Assembly (NCBI RefSeq): GCF_002844275.1
Contig: NZ_NXGX01000005.1
Span: 186,001 to 250,000, forward strand
From: Thalassospira lohafexi
GTDB lineage: Bacteria; Pseudomonadota; Alphaproteobacteria; Rhodospirillales; Thalassospiraceae
Direction: 5' to 3'
DNA length: 64,000 nucleotides
Shown here: positions 34,226 through 42,849 of the stretch, one piece after another
Numbering within the stretch: the stretch's first letter is position 1
How the letters are laid out: the number at the start of each line of letters is the position of its first letter
The notes under the pieces: generated by a model
Seen by the model: the letters and a program-made list of their open reading frames with translations, nothing else
Database searches by the model: none
Told to the model about the DNA's origin: nothing
Position numbers and translations under genes: made by a program

Positions 34226-35221
34226 TCAGGCCACCCGAGCGCCATCGGCGCCAAAGTAGAATGGTTTATTGGGGCGGATCTTTACGATGTCGCCCGTTCT
34301 AAGCTCGGTATGTGCATCGGTAACAGTGATGATGTCATGCGACTTGAAGTTCAGATGCAGGCGCGTCTGATCGCCCAAATGCTCAACCCTTTGCACGAAA
34401 CTATCCTCACCCTCGCCTTGCATGATTTGTTCGGGACGCAGCCCAATTTGGTTGGCCCCCGCAGGTGCGCCCGCAAAAACGTCCGCCGGCAACACATTGA
34501 TCCGCGGCAGCCCCAAACGACTGGCCGCATAGATGCTGACCGGGTCTTCATAAATTTCACGTGGCGAGCCAAACTGAACCAGACGTCCCTTGTCCAGAAC
34601 CCCGACATGGGTTGCCATGGTCATGGCCTCGATCTGATCATGCGTGACGTACAGAAGCGTTGCTCCCGAGTCCGCCTGAATGGATTTCAACTCAACCCGA
34701 AGGTCTGCTCGCAACTTGGCATCGAGCGAGCTTAGCGGCTCATCCATCAAATAGACTGACGGTCTGCGCACCAATGCGCGCCCGATGGAAACGCGCTGCA
34801 TTTCCCCGCCCGAAAGCTCGGTCGCCTTGTTGTCGAGTTTATGAGAAATCTGCAAGATCTCTGCGATTTCTCCAACCTTTTGATAGATCACATCTTTTGG
34901 TGTTTTCAGGATCGGAGATTTCAATGGAAATTCCAGATTCTGGCGCACAGTCATATGTGGATACAGCGAGTATTGCTGAAAAACCATCGCGACGTTTCGC
35001 TGAGCCGGGGTTAAACCGGCCATGTCGCGCCCATCAATACAAATCTGGCCACGATCAGGCTTATCAAGGCCTGAAACCATCCGCAAAGTTGTGGTTTTAC
35101 CAGCCCCTGTGGGTCCTAAAAGCACCACGAAGGAACCATCAGGGATCGTCATCGTGACATCGTCAAGTGCAACGTCCGACCCAAAGTTTTTGGCAATGCC
35201 CGCCAATGTTACCTCAGCCAT
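34226..35221 (-). CDS. Sugar/polyol ABC transporter ATP-binding protein, second ATPase (UgpC/MalK type)
   Basis: A 331-residue ATPase: Walker A GPTGAGKTT, signature LSGGEMQRVSIGRAL, Walker B VYLMDEPLSSLDA and H-loop YVTHDQIEAM, followed by a C-terminal OB-like regulatory domain (IGLRPEQI). It overlaps the previous ATPase gene by eight bases. Two different MalK-like ATPases in one CUT1 operon imply a heterodimeric motor, as in glycerol transporters. Confidence 0.93.
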   Translation of the reverse strand: MAEVTLAGIAKNFGSDVALDDVTMTIPDGSFVVLLGPTGAGKTTTLRMVSGLDKPDRGQICIDGRDMAGLTPAQRNVAMVFQQYSLYPHMTVRQNLEFPLKSPILKTPKDVIYQKVGEIAEILQISHKLDNKATELSGGEMQRVSIGRALVRRPSVYLMDEPLSSLDAKLRADLRVELKSIQADSGATLLYVTHDQIEAMTMATHVGVLDKGRLVQFGSPREIYEDPVSIYAASRLGLPRINVLPADVFAGAPAGANQIGLRPEQIMQGEGEDSFVQRVEHLGDQTRLHLNFKSHDIITVTDAHTELRTGDIVKIRPNKPFYFGADGARVA

Positions 35222-36311
35222 GGTTTAGCACCCCTTCATTTGCCTCTGAACGCAATGCGCCGCCATGTGTGGCATCAAACAACGTGATCGTGCGGGGATC
35301 AAACCGAAGTCCAATTGCCTGTCCGGTATTGATCACTTCGTGACTTGCAACTCTGGCCTTAAGAAGGCCATTGGGCGTGTCAAAGGTAACGATCTGGGTC
35401 GTACCAAGATATTCCGTCGCAATGACCCGGCCACGATAGGCGGCACTGTCATCAAGCGTCACATGCTCGGGACGGATACCAAAGGTCAGCTTGCCATTGG
35501 CACCTTCGATACTTTTGGGGACCGACATGACCACATCGTTTAGCCGCACCTCAGTTCCGCCTGTGCCAATCATCCCGTCAAAATCAAGGAAATTCATCGG
35601 AGGAGACCCGATGAATTGGGCAACAAACTTGGTCGCAGGCCAATCATAGATATCTTGCGGAACACCAAATTGTTCGACCACACCATGGTTCATCACAACA
35701 ATCTTGTCGCCCATCTGCATAGCTTCGAGTTGGTCATGGGTGACGTAAACAGTGGTCGCCCCCATTCTGTCATGTAAAGCACGCAGCTCTTCGGACATAT
35801 GTTCGCGAAATTCGGCATCAAGAGCGCCAAGCGGTTCATCCATAAAGAACGCCTTCGGATCCCGTACAATTGCGCGACCAAGGGCAACACGCTGACGATC
35901 ACCACCCGATAATCCGCCAACAGGCCGATCAAGGATATCGGTAATGCCAAGGATTTCAGCGACCTCTTCGACCTGCTTTTTCACCGCAGATGATTTCATC
36001 CCCTGACTTTTCAGCGGGTAGCTGATGTTGCCACGGACATTCATGTGCGGATAAAGCGCAAACATCTGAAAAACAAACGCAATATCGCGCTGACTGGCTG
36101 GCTTCTGACCAACTTCCTCACCGTCGATATAGATCTGTCCGCTGGTCGGCAGGTCAAGCCCGGCCATCATCCGAAGGGTCGTGGTTTTGCCACAACCCGA
36201 CGGCCCCAACAGCATAAAGAACTCGCCATCTTCAATGGTGAAACTTGACGACTGAACAGCGGTAAACGGCCCGAATTCCTTGCGCACGTTTTCAATTCTA
36301 ATCTGTGCCAT
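35214..36311 (-). CDS. Sugar/polyol ABC transporter ATP-binding protein, first ATPase (UgpC/MalK type)
   Basis: A 365-residue ATPase with Walker A GPSGCGKTT, signature LSGGDRQRVALGRAI (Asp in place of the usual Gln), Walker B AFFMDEPLGALDA, H-loop YVTHDQLEAM, and a C-terminal regulatory half with FGIRPEHVTL. Three bases separate it from the small membrane protein upstream. It pairs with the second ATPase in the same operon. Confidence 0.93.
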   Translation of the reverse strand: MAQIRIENVRKEFGPFTAVQSSSFTIEDGEFFMLLGPSGCGKTTTLRMMAGLDLPTSGQIYIDGEEVGQKPASQRDIAFVFQMFALYPHMNVRGNISYPLKSQGMKSSAVKKQVEEVAEILGITDILDRPVGGLSGGDRQRVALGRAIVRDPKAFFMDEPLGALDAEFREHMSEELRALHDRMGATTVYVTHDQLEAMQMGDKIVVMNHGVVEQFGVPQDIYDWPATKFVAQFIGSPPMNFLDFDGMIGTGGTEVRLNDVVMSVPKSIEGANGKLTFGIRPEHVTLDDSAAYRGRVIATEYLGTTQIVTFDTPNGLLKARVASHEVINTGQAIGLRFDPRTITLFDATHGGALRSEANEGVLNHG

Positions 36312-36314
36312 GGG

Positions 36315-36503
36315 TCACTCCGGGAAGTGGCTGACGACGATGAACATGACTGTTCCTGTCAGCGTGGTGATGAACGAATAGGTATAGAGCGTGATGGCAA
36401 AGGGCTGCATCAGCATGACGACACCCAAGGCAATAAGGGCTGATGCCACCATTTCCCATGGGCCGCGGCGCAGCCGCAACAATCCGTTGATGAAATCACT
36501 CAT
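36315..36503 (-). CDS. Small membrane protein of the CUT1 ABC operon
   Basis: A 62-residue protein with two hydrophobic segments (near residues 18-36 and 41-58) after a basic start MSDFINGLLRLRRG. It overlaps the permease before it by four bases and lies three bases from the first ATPase, so it is a genuine operon member. I do not recognise the family; some glycerol-type ABC operons also carry a small membrane protein (DUF2160), but I cannot assign it. Possibly an accessory transport subunit. Confidence 0.72.
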   Translation of the reverse strand: MSDFINGLLRLRRGPWEMVASALIALGVVMLMQPFAITLYTYSFITTLTGTVMFIVVSHFPE

Positions 36504-37438
36504 TTGCGTACTGCTCCAAATGTGATCCCGCGCAGCAAATGTTTACGTAGCAAGATGGTAAAGACCATAACCGGCACGAGGAAGATCGTCGCACCCGCCG
36601 CGACAGCGGGCCAATCCTTACCCCCGACCCCGATGATCGTTGGAATAAACGGCGGTGCGGTTTGTGCTGTGCCCGATGTCAGCAAGACGGCGAAGGCATA
36701 TTCGTTCCACGCAAAGATCAGACAAAAGATCGCGGTCGATGCGATACCCGTTGCCGCCTGCGGCAGGACCACTTTGTAAAAGGCCTGAAACCGCGTGTAG
36801 CCATCAATCAGAGCGGCTTCTTCGTACTCCACCGGAATTTCATCGATGAAACCTTTAAGCAACCAGACCGACAGCGACAGGTTAACTGCGGTATACAGCA
36901 GGATCATCCCCAAGTGGGTATCGTTAAGTCCAAGATTGCGAAACATCAGAAAGATCGGAATGGCCACCGCAATGGGCGGCATCATTCGGGTCGACAGGAT
37001 GAAGAACAGCAAATCATCCTTAAGCGGCACGCGAAAACGGCTAAAGGCATATGCCGCTGCCGTGCCCAGCACCATACAAAGTGCGGTCGACCCAAAACCG
37101 ATGATGATCGAGTTCAGGAAACGCTCGCCATAGCGTGAAGGGCCGCTGATGATGGTCCCCTGATCACGTGCGATTTGCTCGTACCAGGTTTGCGGCTCCC
37201 CCTTGGCTTCAAGCATGTCGTCCGTTGCGCGGGTACGATCGGTGAAAAGATTGACGTATCCTTCAAGCGACGGATCAAAAATAACTTTAGGCGGATAAGA
37301 AATGGAATCGGTCGGGGATTTGAACCCGGTTGCGATGATCCAGAGCAGCGGTGCAATGGTAATCAACGCATAGCCAACAACAAGGACCCCGGCGAACCAC
37401 TTGGTCCCCTTTTTTGGTTCTGTAATCGAAAAACTCAT
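36500..37438 (-). CDS. Sugar/polyol ABC transporter permease, MalG-like
   Basis: A 312-residue permease with six helices and the EAA loop EYEEAALIDGYTRFQAFYKVVLP. An unusually long periplasmic loop lies between helix 1 and helix 2. Start at 37438 (MSFSITEPKKG), overlapping the upstream permease stop as ATGA; a longer frame upstream has no support. It forms the channel with the MalF-like partner. Confidence 0.92.
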   Translation of the reverse strand: MSFSITEPKKGTKWFAGVLVVGYALITIAPLLWIIATGFKSPTDSISYPPKVIFDPSLEGYVNLFTDRTRATDDMLEAKGEPQTWYEQIARDQGTIISGPSRYGERFLNSIIIGFGSTALCMVLGTAAAYAFSRFRVPLKDDLLFFILSTRMMPPIAVAIPIFLMFRNLGLNDTHLGMILLYTAVNLSLSVWLLKGFIDEIPVEYEEAALIDGYTRFQAFYKVVLPQAATGIASTAIFCLIFAWNEYAFAVLLTSGTAQTAPPFIPTIIGVGGKDWPAVAAGATIFLVPVMVFTILLRKHLLRGITFGAVRK

Positions 37439-38382
37439 CTTTCTTTTACCTTGTTCAGGGCTTTGACGTAGATTGATGCAAGGCCGAAGACGGTGACAAA
37501 AAGGATGACGGCATAGGCCGACGAATATCCGGTTCGCCACTTCTCGAACGCTTCACGTTTCAAGTCGATTGACGTGAGTGTTGTCGTGTTTCCCGGCCCC
37601 CCACCGGTCAGTTGAACGACAAGATCAAACATCTTGAAGTTCTCAATCCCGCGGAACAAAACGGCCAACATCAGGAACGGTAAAACCATGGGAATGGTGA
37701 TCGTCCAGAACTGCCGCCACTTGGACGCACGATCACATTCTGCAGCCTCATAGATACTGTTTGGAATGGATCGCAACCCAGCCAGACAGATCAACATTAC
37801 GAACGGCGTCCACATCCAGGTGTCGGCAATGACAATCGCCCAAGGTGCCAAATTCACATCGCCGATCATCGAAAAGCTCGCCGGGTCCACCCCGGTAAAG
37901 AAGGCAATCACGTAATTAAACAGGCCAATTTGCGGCTGATAGAGAAAGGTCCAGAAATTGCCGACAACAGCAGGCGACAACATCATTGGGAAGACGATAA
38001 TCGTCGTCCAAAGATCATTCCCCCGGAATTTCTTGTTAATCAGGAACGCGAGGAAAAACCCGATCAGAACCTGCAAAACGATGGTCCAGATCAGGAAATG
38101 CGCTGTTGCCTGCATCGTGTTCCAGATATCGGAGTCTGACAGAATGCGTTCGTAATTACGCAAACCAACCCACTCAACATCCCGGTTAGGACGGTTTACC
38201 CGGCTGTTTGTAAAGCTCAGCCAGATGGTCCAGATCAATGGGAAAATGTTAATCGCCAGCAACAGGAAGATCGTTGGTGCCACGAAAATCCACGCAATAC
38301 TTCGGTCAGAGAGACCCCGAATGCGTTGGGCTACGGTTTCCGGCGTAGCCGCGGCGATCTTTTCGATCGGAATATTCTTCAT
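37435..38382 (-). CDS. Sugar/polyol ABC transporter permease, MalF-like
   Basis: A 315-residue membrane protein: IAWIFVAPTIFLLLAINIFP first helix, LVGLRNYERIL-type segment (VGLRNYERILSD), and EAA loop IYEAAECDRASKWRQFWTI. Start at the ATG at 38382 with AAGGG upstream. It follows the binding-protein gene after a hairpin. Confidence 0.92.
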   Translation of the reverse strand: MKNIPIEKIAAATPETVAQRIRGLSDRSIAWIFVAPTIFLLLAINIFPLIWTIWLSFTNSRVNRPNRDVEWVGLRNYERILSDSDIWNTMQATAHFLIWTIVLQVLIGFFLAFLINKKFRGNDLWTTIIVFPMMLSPAVVGNFWTFLYQPQIGLFNYVIAFFTGVDPASFSMIGDVNLAPWAIVIADTWMWTPFVMLICLAGLRSIPNSIYEAAECDRASKWRQFWTITIPMVLPFLMLAVLFRGIENFKMFDLVVQLTGGGPGNTTTLTSIDLKREAFEKWRTGYSSAYAVILFVTVFGLASIYVKALNKVKER

Positions 38383-38440
38383 TATTGACGCCCTTAGCCT
38401 TGCAGCAGATGCCACGCGGTCTTCACTCGGTCGGAAGGTT

Positions 38441-38474
38441 GACCCCGACCATCCATTACAGCATGGACGGGGTC
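38441..38474 (-). terminator. Hairpin between binding protein and permease genes
   Basis: GACCCCG (38441-38447) pairs with CGGGGTC (38468-38474), with further pairing inside (CCAT/ATGG). There is no strong T-run. It is probably an mRNA-stabilising or partial termination element raising binding protein over permease. Confidence 0.55.
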
Positions 38475-38510
38475 GGTTCAGAGCCAGTCATTTCTGACAG
38501 TGATAAAGGC

Positions 38511-39833
38511 TTAGAGCTTGCCTTCGTCTTCAAAGACCTCGGTCCAATCTTCCACCAGACCGTCAAGCGCTTCCTGTGCGGTACCCTGACCCGCAACCAC
38601 ATAATTGTGGATGCGTTCTTGCATCGACAAAAGCAGATCGGCATAGGCCGGTTCAGCCCAAAAATCCTTCACGATGGCCATGCTATCAAGGAAGGTCTGT
38701 GCGTAGGGCTGGCTATCGGCAAAGCCCGGATCCTCGACCACCGCACGCAGTGCGGAATACCCGCCAAGTTCCCACCAGCGTGCCTGAATTTCAGGCTGTG
38801 CGAACCATTTGATATATTCCAGTGCGGCTTCCTGCTTTTCAGAATACGCAACAACCGAAATTCCCTGTCCGCCAAGCTGGGCAAACTGCCCTGCGGGACC
38901 GCCTGGGTTCGGGAAGTACCCCGACTTACCGCCGCCAACGTTCGGGTCAGCTTCAACGCCCGGCCAGATGAAGGCAAAGTTCATCTGAAGCGCAACCTGC
39001 CCGGATTTATAGGCATCAATATTTTCGCTCATGTACCAGTTTGATGATCCCGGAGGCGTCGCGGTATCATAGAGCTCCTTGTAAAACTCCAGACCTTCTG
39101 CGGCACCTTTGGAATTCACAAAACCGTCAAGATCATAGGGCTTGTCAGGGTTTTCATACTGAAAACCATAGTTATAGAGCGCATTCGTCACCCCCATGGT
39201 GATGCCTTCAGACCCGCGCTCGGTATAGATCGCAGCCCCGTAGACGGTCGTGCCATCAATGTCGCGTCCCTGGAAGAATTGCGCGATATCCTTTAGTTCC
39301 TCAAGCGTTGCCGGCTCGCCGAGTTCGCGACCATACTTTGCCTTGAAAGCTTCGCGAATTTCCGGGCGCTCAAACCAATCCTTACGATACGTCCAACCGA
39401 CCACATCGCCAAAGGCCGGAAGCGCGTAGTAATTTGGTGTATTCTTTGGCCATTCAGCGTAACCGGTCACAGTTGCCGGAATAAAATCGCCCATGTCGAT
39501 GCCATTGGCATCGAAGAAATCATTCAACTTCACATAGTGACCGTTCTCGGCACCACCGCCAATCCACTGGCTGTCGCCAATCATAAGGTCACATAACTGA
39601 CCGGCGGAGTTTAGCTCATTGAGCATGCGATCAGCAAAGGACGTCCATGGGACGAACTCAAAGCTCATGCTGTGACCGCTTTTGGTTTCGAAGTCTTTGG
39701 AAAGTTCGACCAAGGCATTCGCTGGGTCCCAAGCTGCCCAGCACAGCGTTAAATCTTCTGCGGCTGCCGCATTCGGAAGCGAACCGGCAACGATTGCCGA
39801 AGCCACTACCGCCATCAAATGTTTCGATTTCAT
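38511..39833 (-). CDS. Sugar/polyol ABC transporter periplasmic binding protein (CUT1, family 1)
   Basis: A 440-residue binding protein with a Sec signal (MKSKHLMAVV, hydrophobic, cleavage near NAAAA). The mature part has FETKSGHSMSFEFVPW, CDLMIGDSQWIGG, and the C-terminal EKQEAALEYIKWF typical of family 1 solute-binding proteins. GGGAGGAAAAAT precedes the ATG at 39833. It is shorter than glycerol-binding GlpV as I recall it (about 570 residues), so glycerol is not the obvious ligand. First gene of the operon under the LacI-type regulator. Confidence 0.9.
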   Translation of the reverse strand: MKSKHLMAVVASAIVAGSLPNAAAAEDLTLCWAAWDPANALVELSKDFETKSGHSMSFEFVPWTSFADRMLNELNSAGQLCDLMIGDSQWIGGGAENGHYVKLNDFFDANGIDMGDFIPATVTGYAEWPKNTPNYYALPAFGDVVGWTYRKDWFERPEIREAFKAKYGRELGEPATLEELKDIAQFFQGRDIDGTTVYGAAIYTERGSEGITMGVTNALYNYGFQYENPDKPYDLDGFVNSKGAAEGLEFYKELYDTATPPGSSNWYMSENIDAYKSGQVALQMNFAFIWPGVEADPNVGGGKSGYFPNPGGPAGQFAQLGGQGISVVAYSEKQEAALEYIKWFAQPEIQARWWELGGYSALRAVVEDPGFADSQPYAQTFLDSMAIVKDFWAEPAYADLLLSMQERIHNYVVAGQGTAQEALDGLVEDWTEVFEDEGKL

Positions 39834-39895
39834 TTTATTTTTCCTCCCTTTGGAACGTCGCGGCTTCCCAGCCACAGAAGCACTTCTACCACAAG

Positions 39896-39947
39896 TTTTT
39901 GAGGTACGCACCTCAAAAAGAGTATTTTCTGAGTTACGCACCTCAAA
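39896..39947. promoter_or_regulatory. Two tandem operator dyads for the divergent LacI-type regulator
   Basis: The first dyad, 39896-39919, is a palindrome with arms TTTTTGAGGT and ACCTCAAAAA around ACGC. The second, 39930-39947, is TGAGTTACGCACCTCAAA, one half conserved. Their centres are 30 bases apart. They lie between the binding-protein gene and the lacI-type gene and probably control both. Confidence 0.72.
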
Positions 39948-40019
39948 TTTCTTGCAGTCACGCGCCAAATAGTTGAAAGTAATCTAAGAAAACCCAAGTG
40001 ATTTAGGCCTGAAAAACCA

Positions 40020-41042
40020 ATGAGACCGACCACCAAAGACCTTGCCAAGGCGGCTGGCGTCAGCCTTGCAACGATAGATCGGGTACTCAACGGACGTTCC
40101 GGTGTGCGACAGAAAACAGTCGATGCCGTCAACGAGGCGATTGAACGCACTGGCTTTCAAAGAAATCAGGTCGCCGCCACCCTGGCCCGCCAAAAAGGAT
40201 ATCGTTTCGGCTTTGTCCTGCCCCGATCGGGCGATGAATTTCTGGATGTGATTATCAAGCACATATCGGAATTTGATCAGGCCAGCCGGGCAGAAATGAT
40301 CGCGACCAAGGTTGTTCGCATTGATGACCATGATCCGCATCGCGCAGCCAAAACCCTGTCGCGATTATCAGCAGATGATTATGATGGCATCGCCATTATG
40401 GCCCCGGAAACCCCGCAGATTCGCGATGCGCTTTATCGCATGAGGGAACGGGGCATACAAACCGTGGCCTTCATATCCAACCAGCAAGAAGAAGGCAGTC
40501 AGTCGTTTGTTGGCATAGATAACATTGCCGCAGGTGCAACCGCCGGGCGCCTGATGGCGCGGTTCCTTGGCCATACCGCGGGTTCAATTCTGGTTCTTGC
40601 GGAAACCATGCAATCACGCGATAGCCTTGAGCGACGCCTTGGTTTTGATAAGGTGATGAGCCGCGAATATCCGCAATTTGATGCCCTGCCGACGCTTGAA
40701 ACACACGGGACAGCAGAAAGAACCCGACTTGTTTTGGCAAACGCCTTTGCAGCCCATCAGGATATTGTCGGGCTGTATATCATGGGGTCCGAAGCACGCG
40801 TTGCGATCGACCTTGCGCAAAATCTCTGTGGTGAAGAAAAAATCATCACCATCGCCCATGAACGCACACCGTCAACAGAACACGCACTTCGGGCAAAGAC
40901 CCTTGATGCACTGATTAACCAAGACCCGGGACACATCATCCGCAGTGCCGTGCGAACACTCAGAGCCCAATGCGAAAACCGCGAGACACTGGCGTCCCAA
41001 GAACGCATCCGAATAGAAATCCTCATCGCGGAAAACCTGTGA
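40020..41042 (+). CDS. LacI-family transcriptional regulator
   Basis: A 340-residue regulator. The N-terminal helix-turn-helix reads TTKDLAKAAGVSLATIDRVL, then a hinge (QRNQVAATLARQKGYRFGFV) and a periplasmic-binding-like effector domain that could bind a sugar or polyol. It resembles the subset with IDRVLNGR in place of VSRVLN, seen in regulators near sugar ABC operons. It is divergent from the CUT1 operon and faces two operator dyads, so it is most likely the local repressor. Confidence 0.9.
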   Translation: MRPTTKDLAKAAGVSLATIDRVLNGRSGVRQKTVDAVNEAIERTGFQRNQVAATLARQKGYRFGFVLPRSGDEFLDVIIKHISEFDQASRAEMIATKVVRIDDHDPHRAAKTLSRLSADDYDGIAIMAPETPQIRDALYRMRERGIQTVAFISNQQEEGSQSFVGIDNIAAGATAGRLMARFLGHTAGSILVLAETMQSRDSLERRLGFDKVMSREYPQFDALPTLETHGTAERTRLVLANAFAAHQDIVGLYIMGSEARVAIDLAQNLCGEEKIITIAHERTPSTEHALRAKTLDALINQDPGHIIRSAVRTLRAQCENRETLASQERIRIEILIAENL

Positions 41043-41096
41043 GTGTCTCCACAAAAAGGATCAACTGACAAGGCAATATGGACTAATCACGTGCGT

Positions 41097-42707
41097 CTAA
41101 TGCCTGCCCTCAAGGATCATTTCACTGGCTTTTTCGGCGATCATGGCCACGGGGGCGTGGGTATTGCCCGAGACGATGGTGGGCATGACGGATGCGTCGA
41201 CGATGCGCAAATTGTCAAATCCGCGCACGCGCAAACGTACGTCAACAACGGTCATCTTGTCGTCGAGCCTGCCCATTTTTGCCGTGCCGACCGGATGAAA
41301 GATGGTGGTTGCGACGGCACCAGCGGCTTCTGCCAGGGCTTCGTCAGAGGTAATATCCGGGCCAGGTGCAAATTCGTTGGGATGGAATTTTGCCATCTGT
41401 CTGGTGGCCATCAATTTACGGGCATGACGGATGGACTGGATGGAGACCAGACGGTCTTCCGGGGTGCTCAGGTAATTGGGCGCAATGAGCGGCGAATGCA
41501 TCGGATTATTTGATGCCAGCGTTACCCGCCCCTTGCTGGTCGGGCGCAGGTTACAGACTGATACCGTGATGGCCGGAAAGTCGTGTAACGGATCGCCGAA
41601 CTTATCCAGCGACAATGGCTGTACATGGTATTCGATGTTCGGTGTTATGTGACTGTCATCTGAGCGGGTGAAAATGCCCAACTGACTGGGTGCCATCGCC
41701 ATCGGCCCGCGCCGACGCAGTGCGTAATCAAGGGCAATTTTGGCTTTACCCAACAGGGTTGATTGCATTTCATTGAGGGTCTTTGCCCCCTGAATGCGAA
41801 AAGCGGTGCGGATTTGCAAATGATCCTGAAGGTTTTCGCCGAGCCCGGGAATGTCATGTTTGACTATGACCCCATGATCGCGCAGTTCCTGCGCCGGACC
41901 AATCCCCGACAGTTTCATGATCTGGGGCGTGCCAATCGCCCCGGCAGACAAGATAACTTCGCGGTGCGCCGTCACATGGCCAACCTTGCCAAACCGTTGA
42001 TAGTTAACGCCGCGTACAACCCCACCATCAACATCAAGGCCGGTCACGGTGGCCTTAGTCAAAACGTGAAGGTTGGGACGCGCCATGGCCGGTTTTAAAA
42101 AGGCGCGCGCGGCACTCCATCGGACACCTTTTTTCTGGGTTACATCGAAATAGCCTGACCCGGCATTATCGCCATCATTGAAATCATCGGTTTTGTGAAT
42201 GCCGATTTCTTCGGCACCATCACGCACCGCATCAAGTACATCCCAGCGCAGACGTTGCTTTTCCACCCGCAATTCGCCCTGCGTTCCATGCTCGTTTGAC
42301 GGGGTGTGATAGCGTTCGGATTTGACAAAATAGGGCAAGACATCATTCCAACCCCAGCCGGTCGCACCATCAGCCTGCCAACGATCATAATCGGCCGCCT
42401 GCCCGCGCATATAGATCATGCCATTGATCGAGGAGCAGCCTCCCAGAACCTTGCCACGCGGATAGGCAATTGCACGCCCCCCAAGCCCCTTTTCCGCGAC
42501 CGTTTTATACAGCCAGTCGGTTTTGGGATTACCAATACAATACAGATAGCCAACAGGAATATGGATCCACGGATAGCTGTCCTTTCCACCGGCCTCAATT
42601 AGCAACACACGGTTTTTCGGATCGGCACTGAGCCGATTGGCCAGAACGCAGCCCGCCGACCCGGCCCCGATAATGATGTAGTCAAAGGATGATTGATCGA
42701 GCGACAT
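41097..42707 (-). CDS. GMC-family FAD oxidoreductase (choline dehydrogenase-like), first of two
   Basis: A 536-residue flavoprotein: FAD-binding [19 protein letters not shown] at the N terminus, GMC signature [20 protein letters not shown], second signature GAIGTPQIMKLSGIGP, and C-terminal active-site region HPVGTAKMG with GNTHAPVAMIAEKA. It oxidises a primary alcohol or polyol; the substrate is unknown. Start at 42707 after GAGGAAACAG. It shares long identical stretches with the enzyme at 54240, so the two are recent paralogues. Convergent with the LacI-type gene and downstream of the polyol operon terminator. Confidence 0.92.
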   Translation of the reverse strand: MSLDQSSFDYIIIGAGSAGCVLANRLSADPKNRVLLIEAGGKDSYPWIHIPVGYLYCIGNPKTDWLYKTVAEKGLGGRAIAYPRGKVLGGCSSINGMIYMRGQAADYDRWQADGATGWGWNDVLPYFVKSERYHTPSNEHGTQGELRVEKQRLRWDVLDAVRDGAEEIGIHKTDDFNDGDNAGSGYFDVTQKKGVRWSAARAFLKPAMARPNLHVLTKATVTGLDVDGGVVRGVNYQRFGKVGHVTAHREVILSAGAIGTPQIMKLSGIGPAQELRDHGVIVKHDIPGLGENLQDHLQIRTAFRIQGAKTLNEMQSTLLGKAKIALDYALRRRGPMAMAPSQLGIFTRSDDSHITPNIEYHVQPLSLDKFGDPLHDFPAITVSVCNLRPTSKGRVTLASNNPMHSPLIAPNYLSTPEDRLVSIQSIRHARKLMATRQMAKFHPNEFAPGPDITSDEALAEAAGAVATTIFHPVGTAKMGRLDDKMTVVDVRLRVRGFDNLRIVDASVMPTIVSGNTHAPVAMIAEKASEMILEGRH

Positions 42708-42810
42708 CTGTTTCCTCAGCGATGGCAAAATCGGCGCGACACCTTAAGCCCGCCCGAACCGTTGAGCCGATTGGACAGATTTTGACCCCGTATCGCGTAT
42801 GTGTCTGAAG

Positions 42811-42837
42811 CCCCTGTCAGCGGTCTGCTGACAGGGG
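42811..42837 (-). terminator. Hairpin after the FGGY kinase gene
   Basis: CCCCTGTCAGC pairs perfectly with GCTGACAGGGG around a five-base loop, 13 bases beyond the kinase stop on the minus strand. The T-run is poor (CTTCAG), so it is a likely but imperfect terminator or processing site. Confidence 0.6.
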
Positions 42838-42849
42838 AAGAAAGATGAA

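Noticed and set aside
34226..39833. Assignment of the CUT1 operon as the glycerol transporter GlpSTPQV
   Set aside because: The binding protein is about 440 residues, shorter than I recall for GlpV, and the only enzyme is a DhaK-type kinase rather than glycerol kinase or GlpD in the same unit. Left as polyol/sugar.
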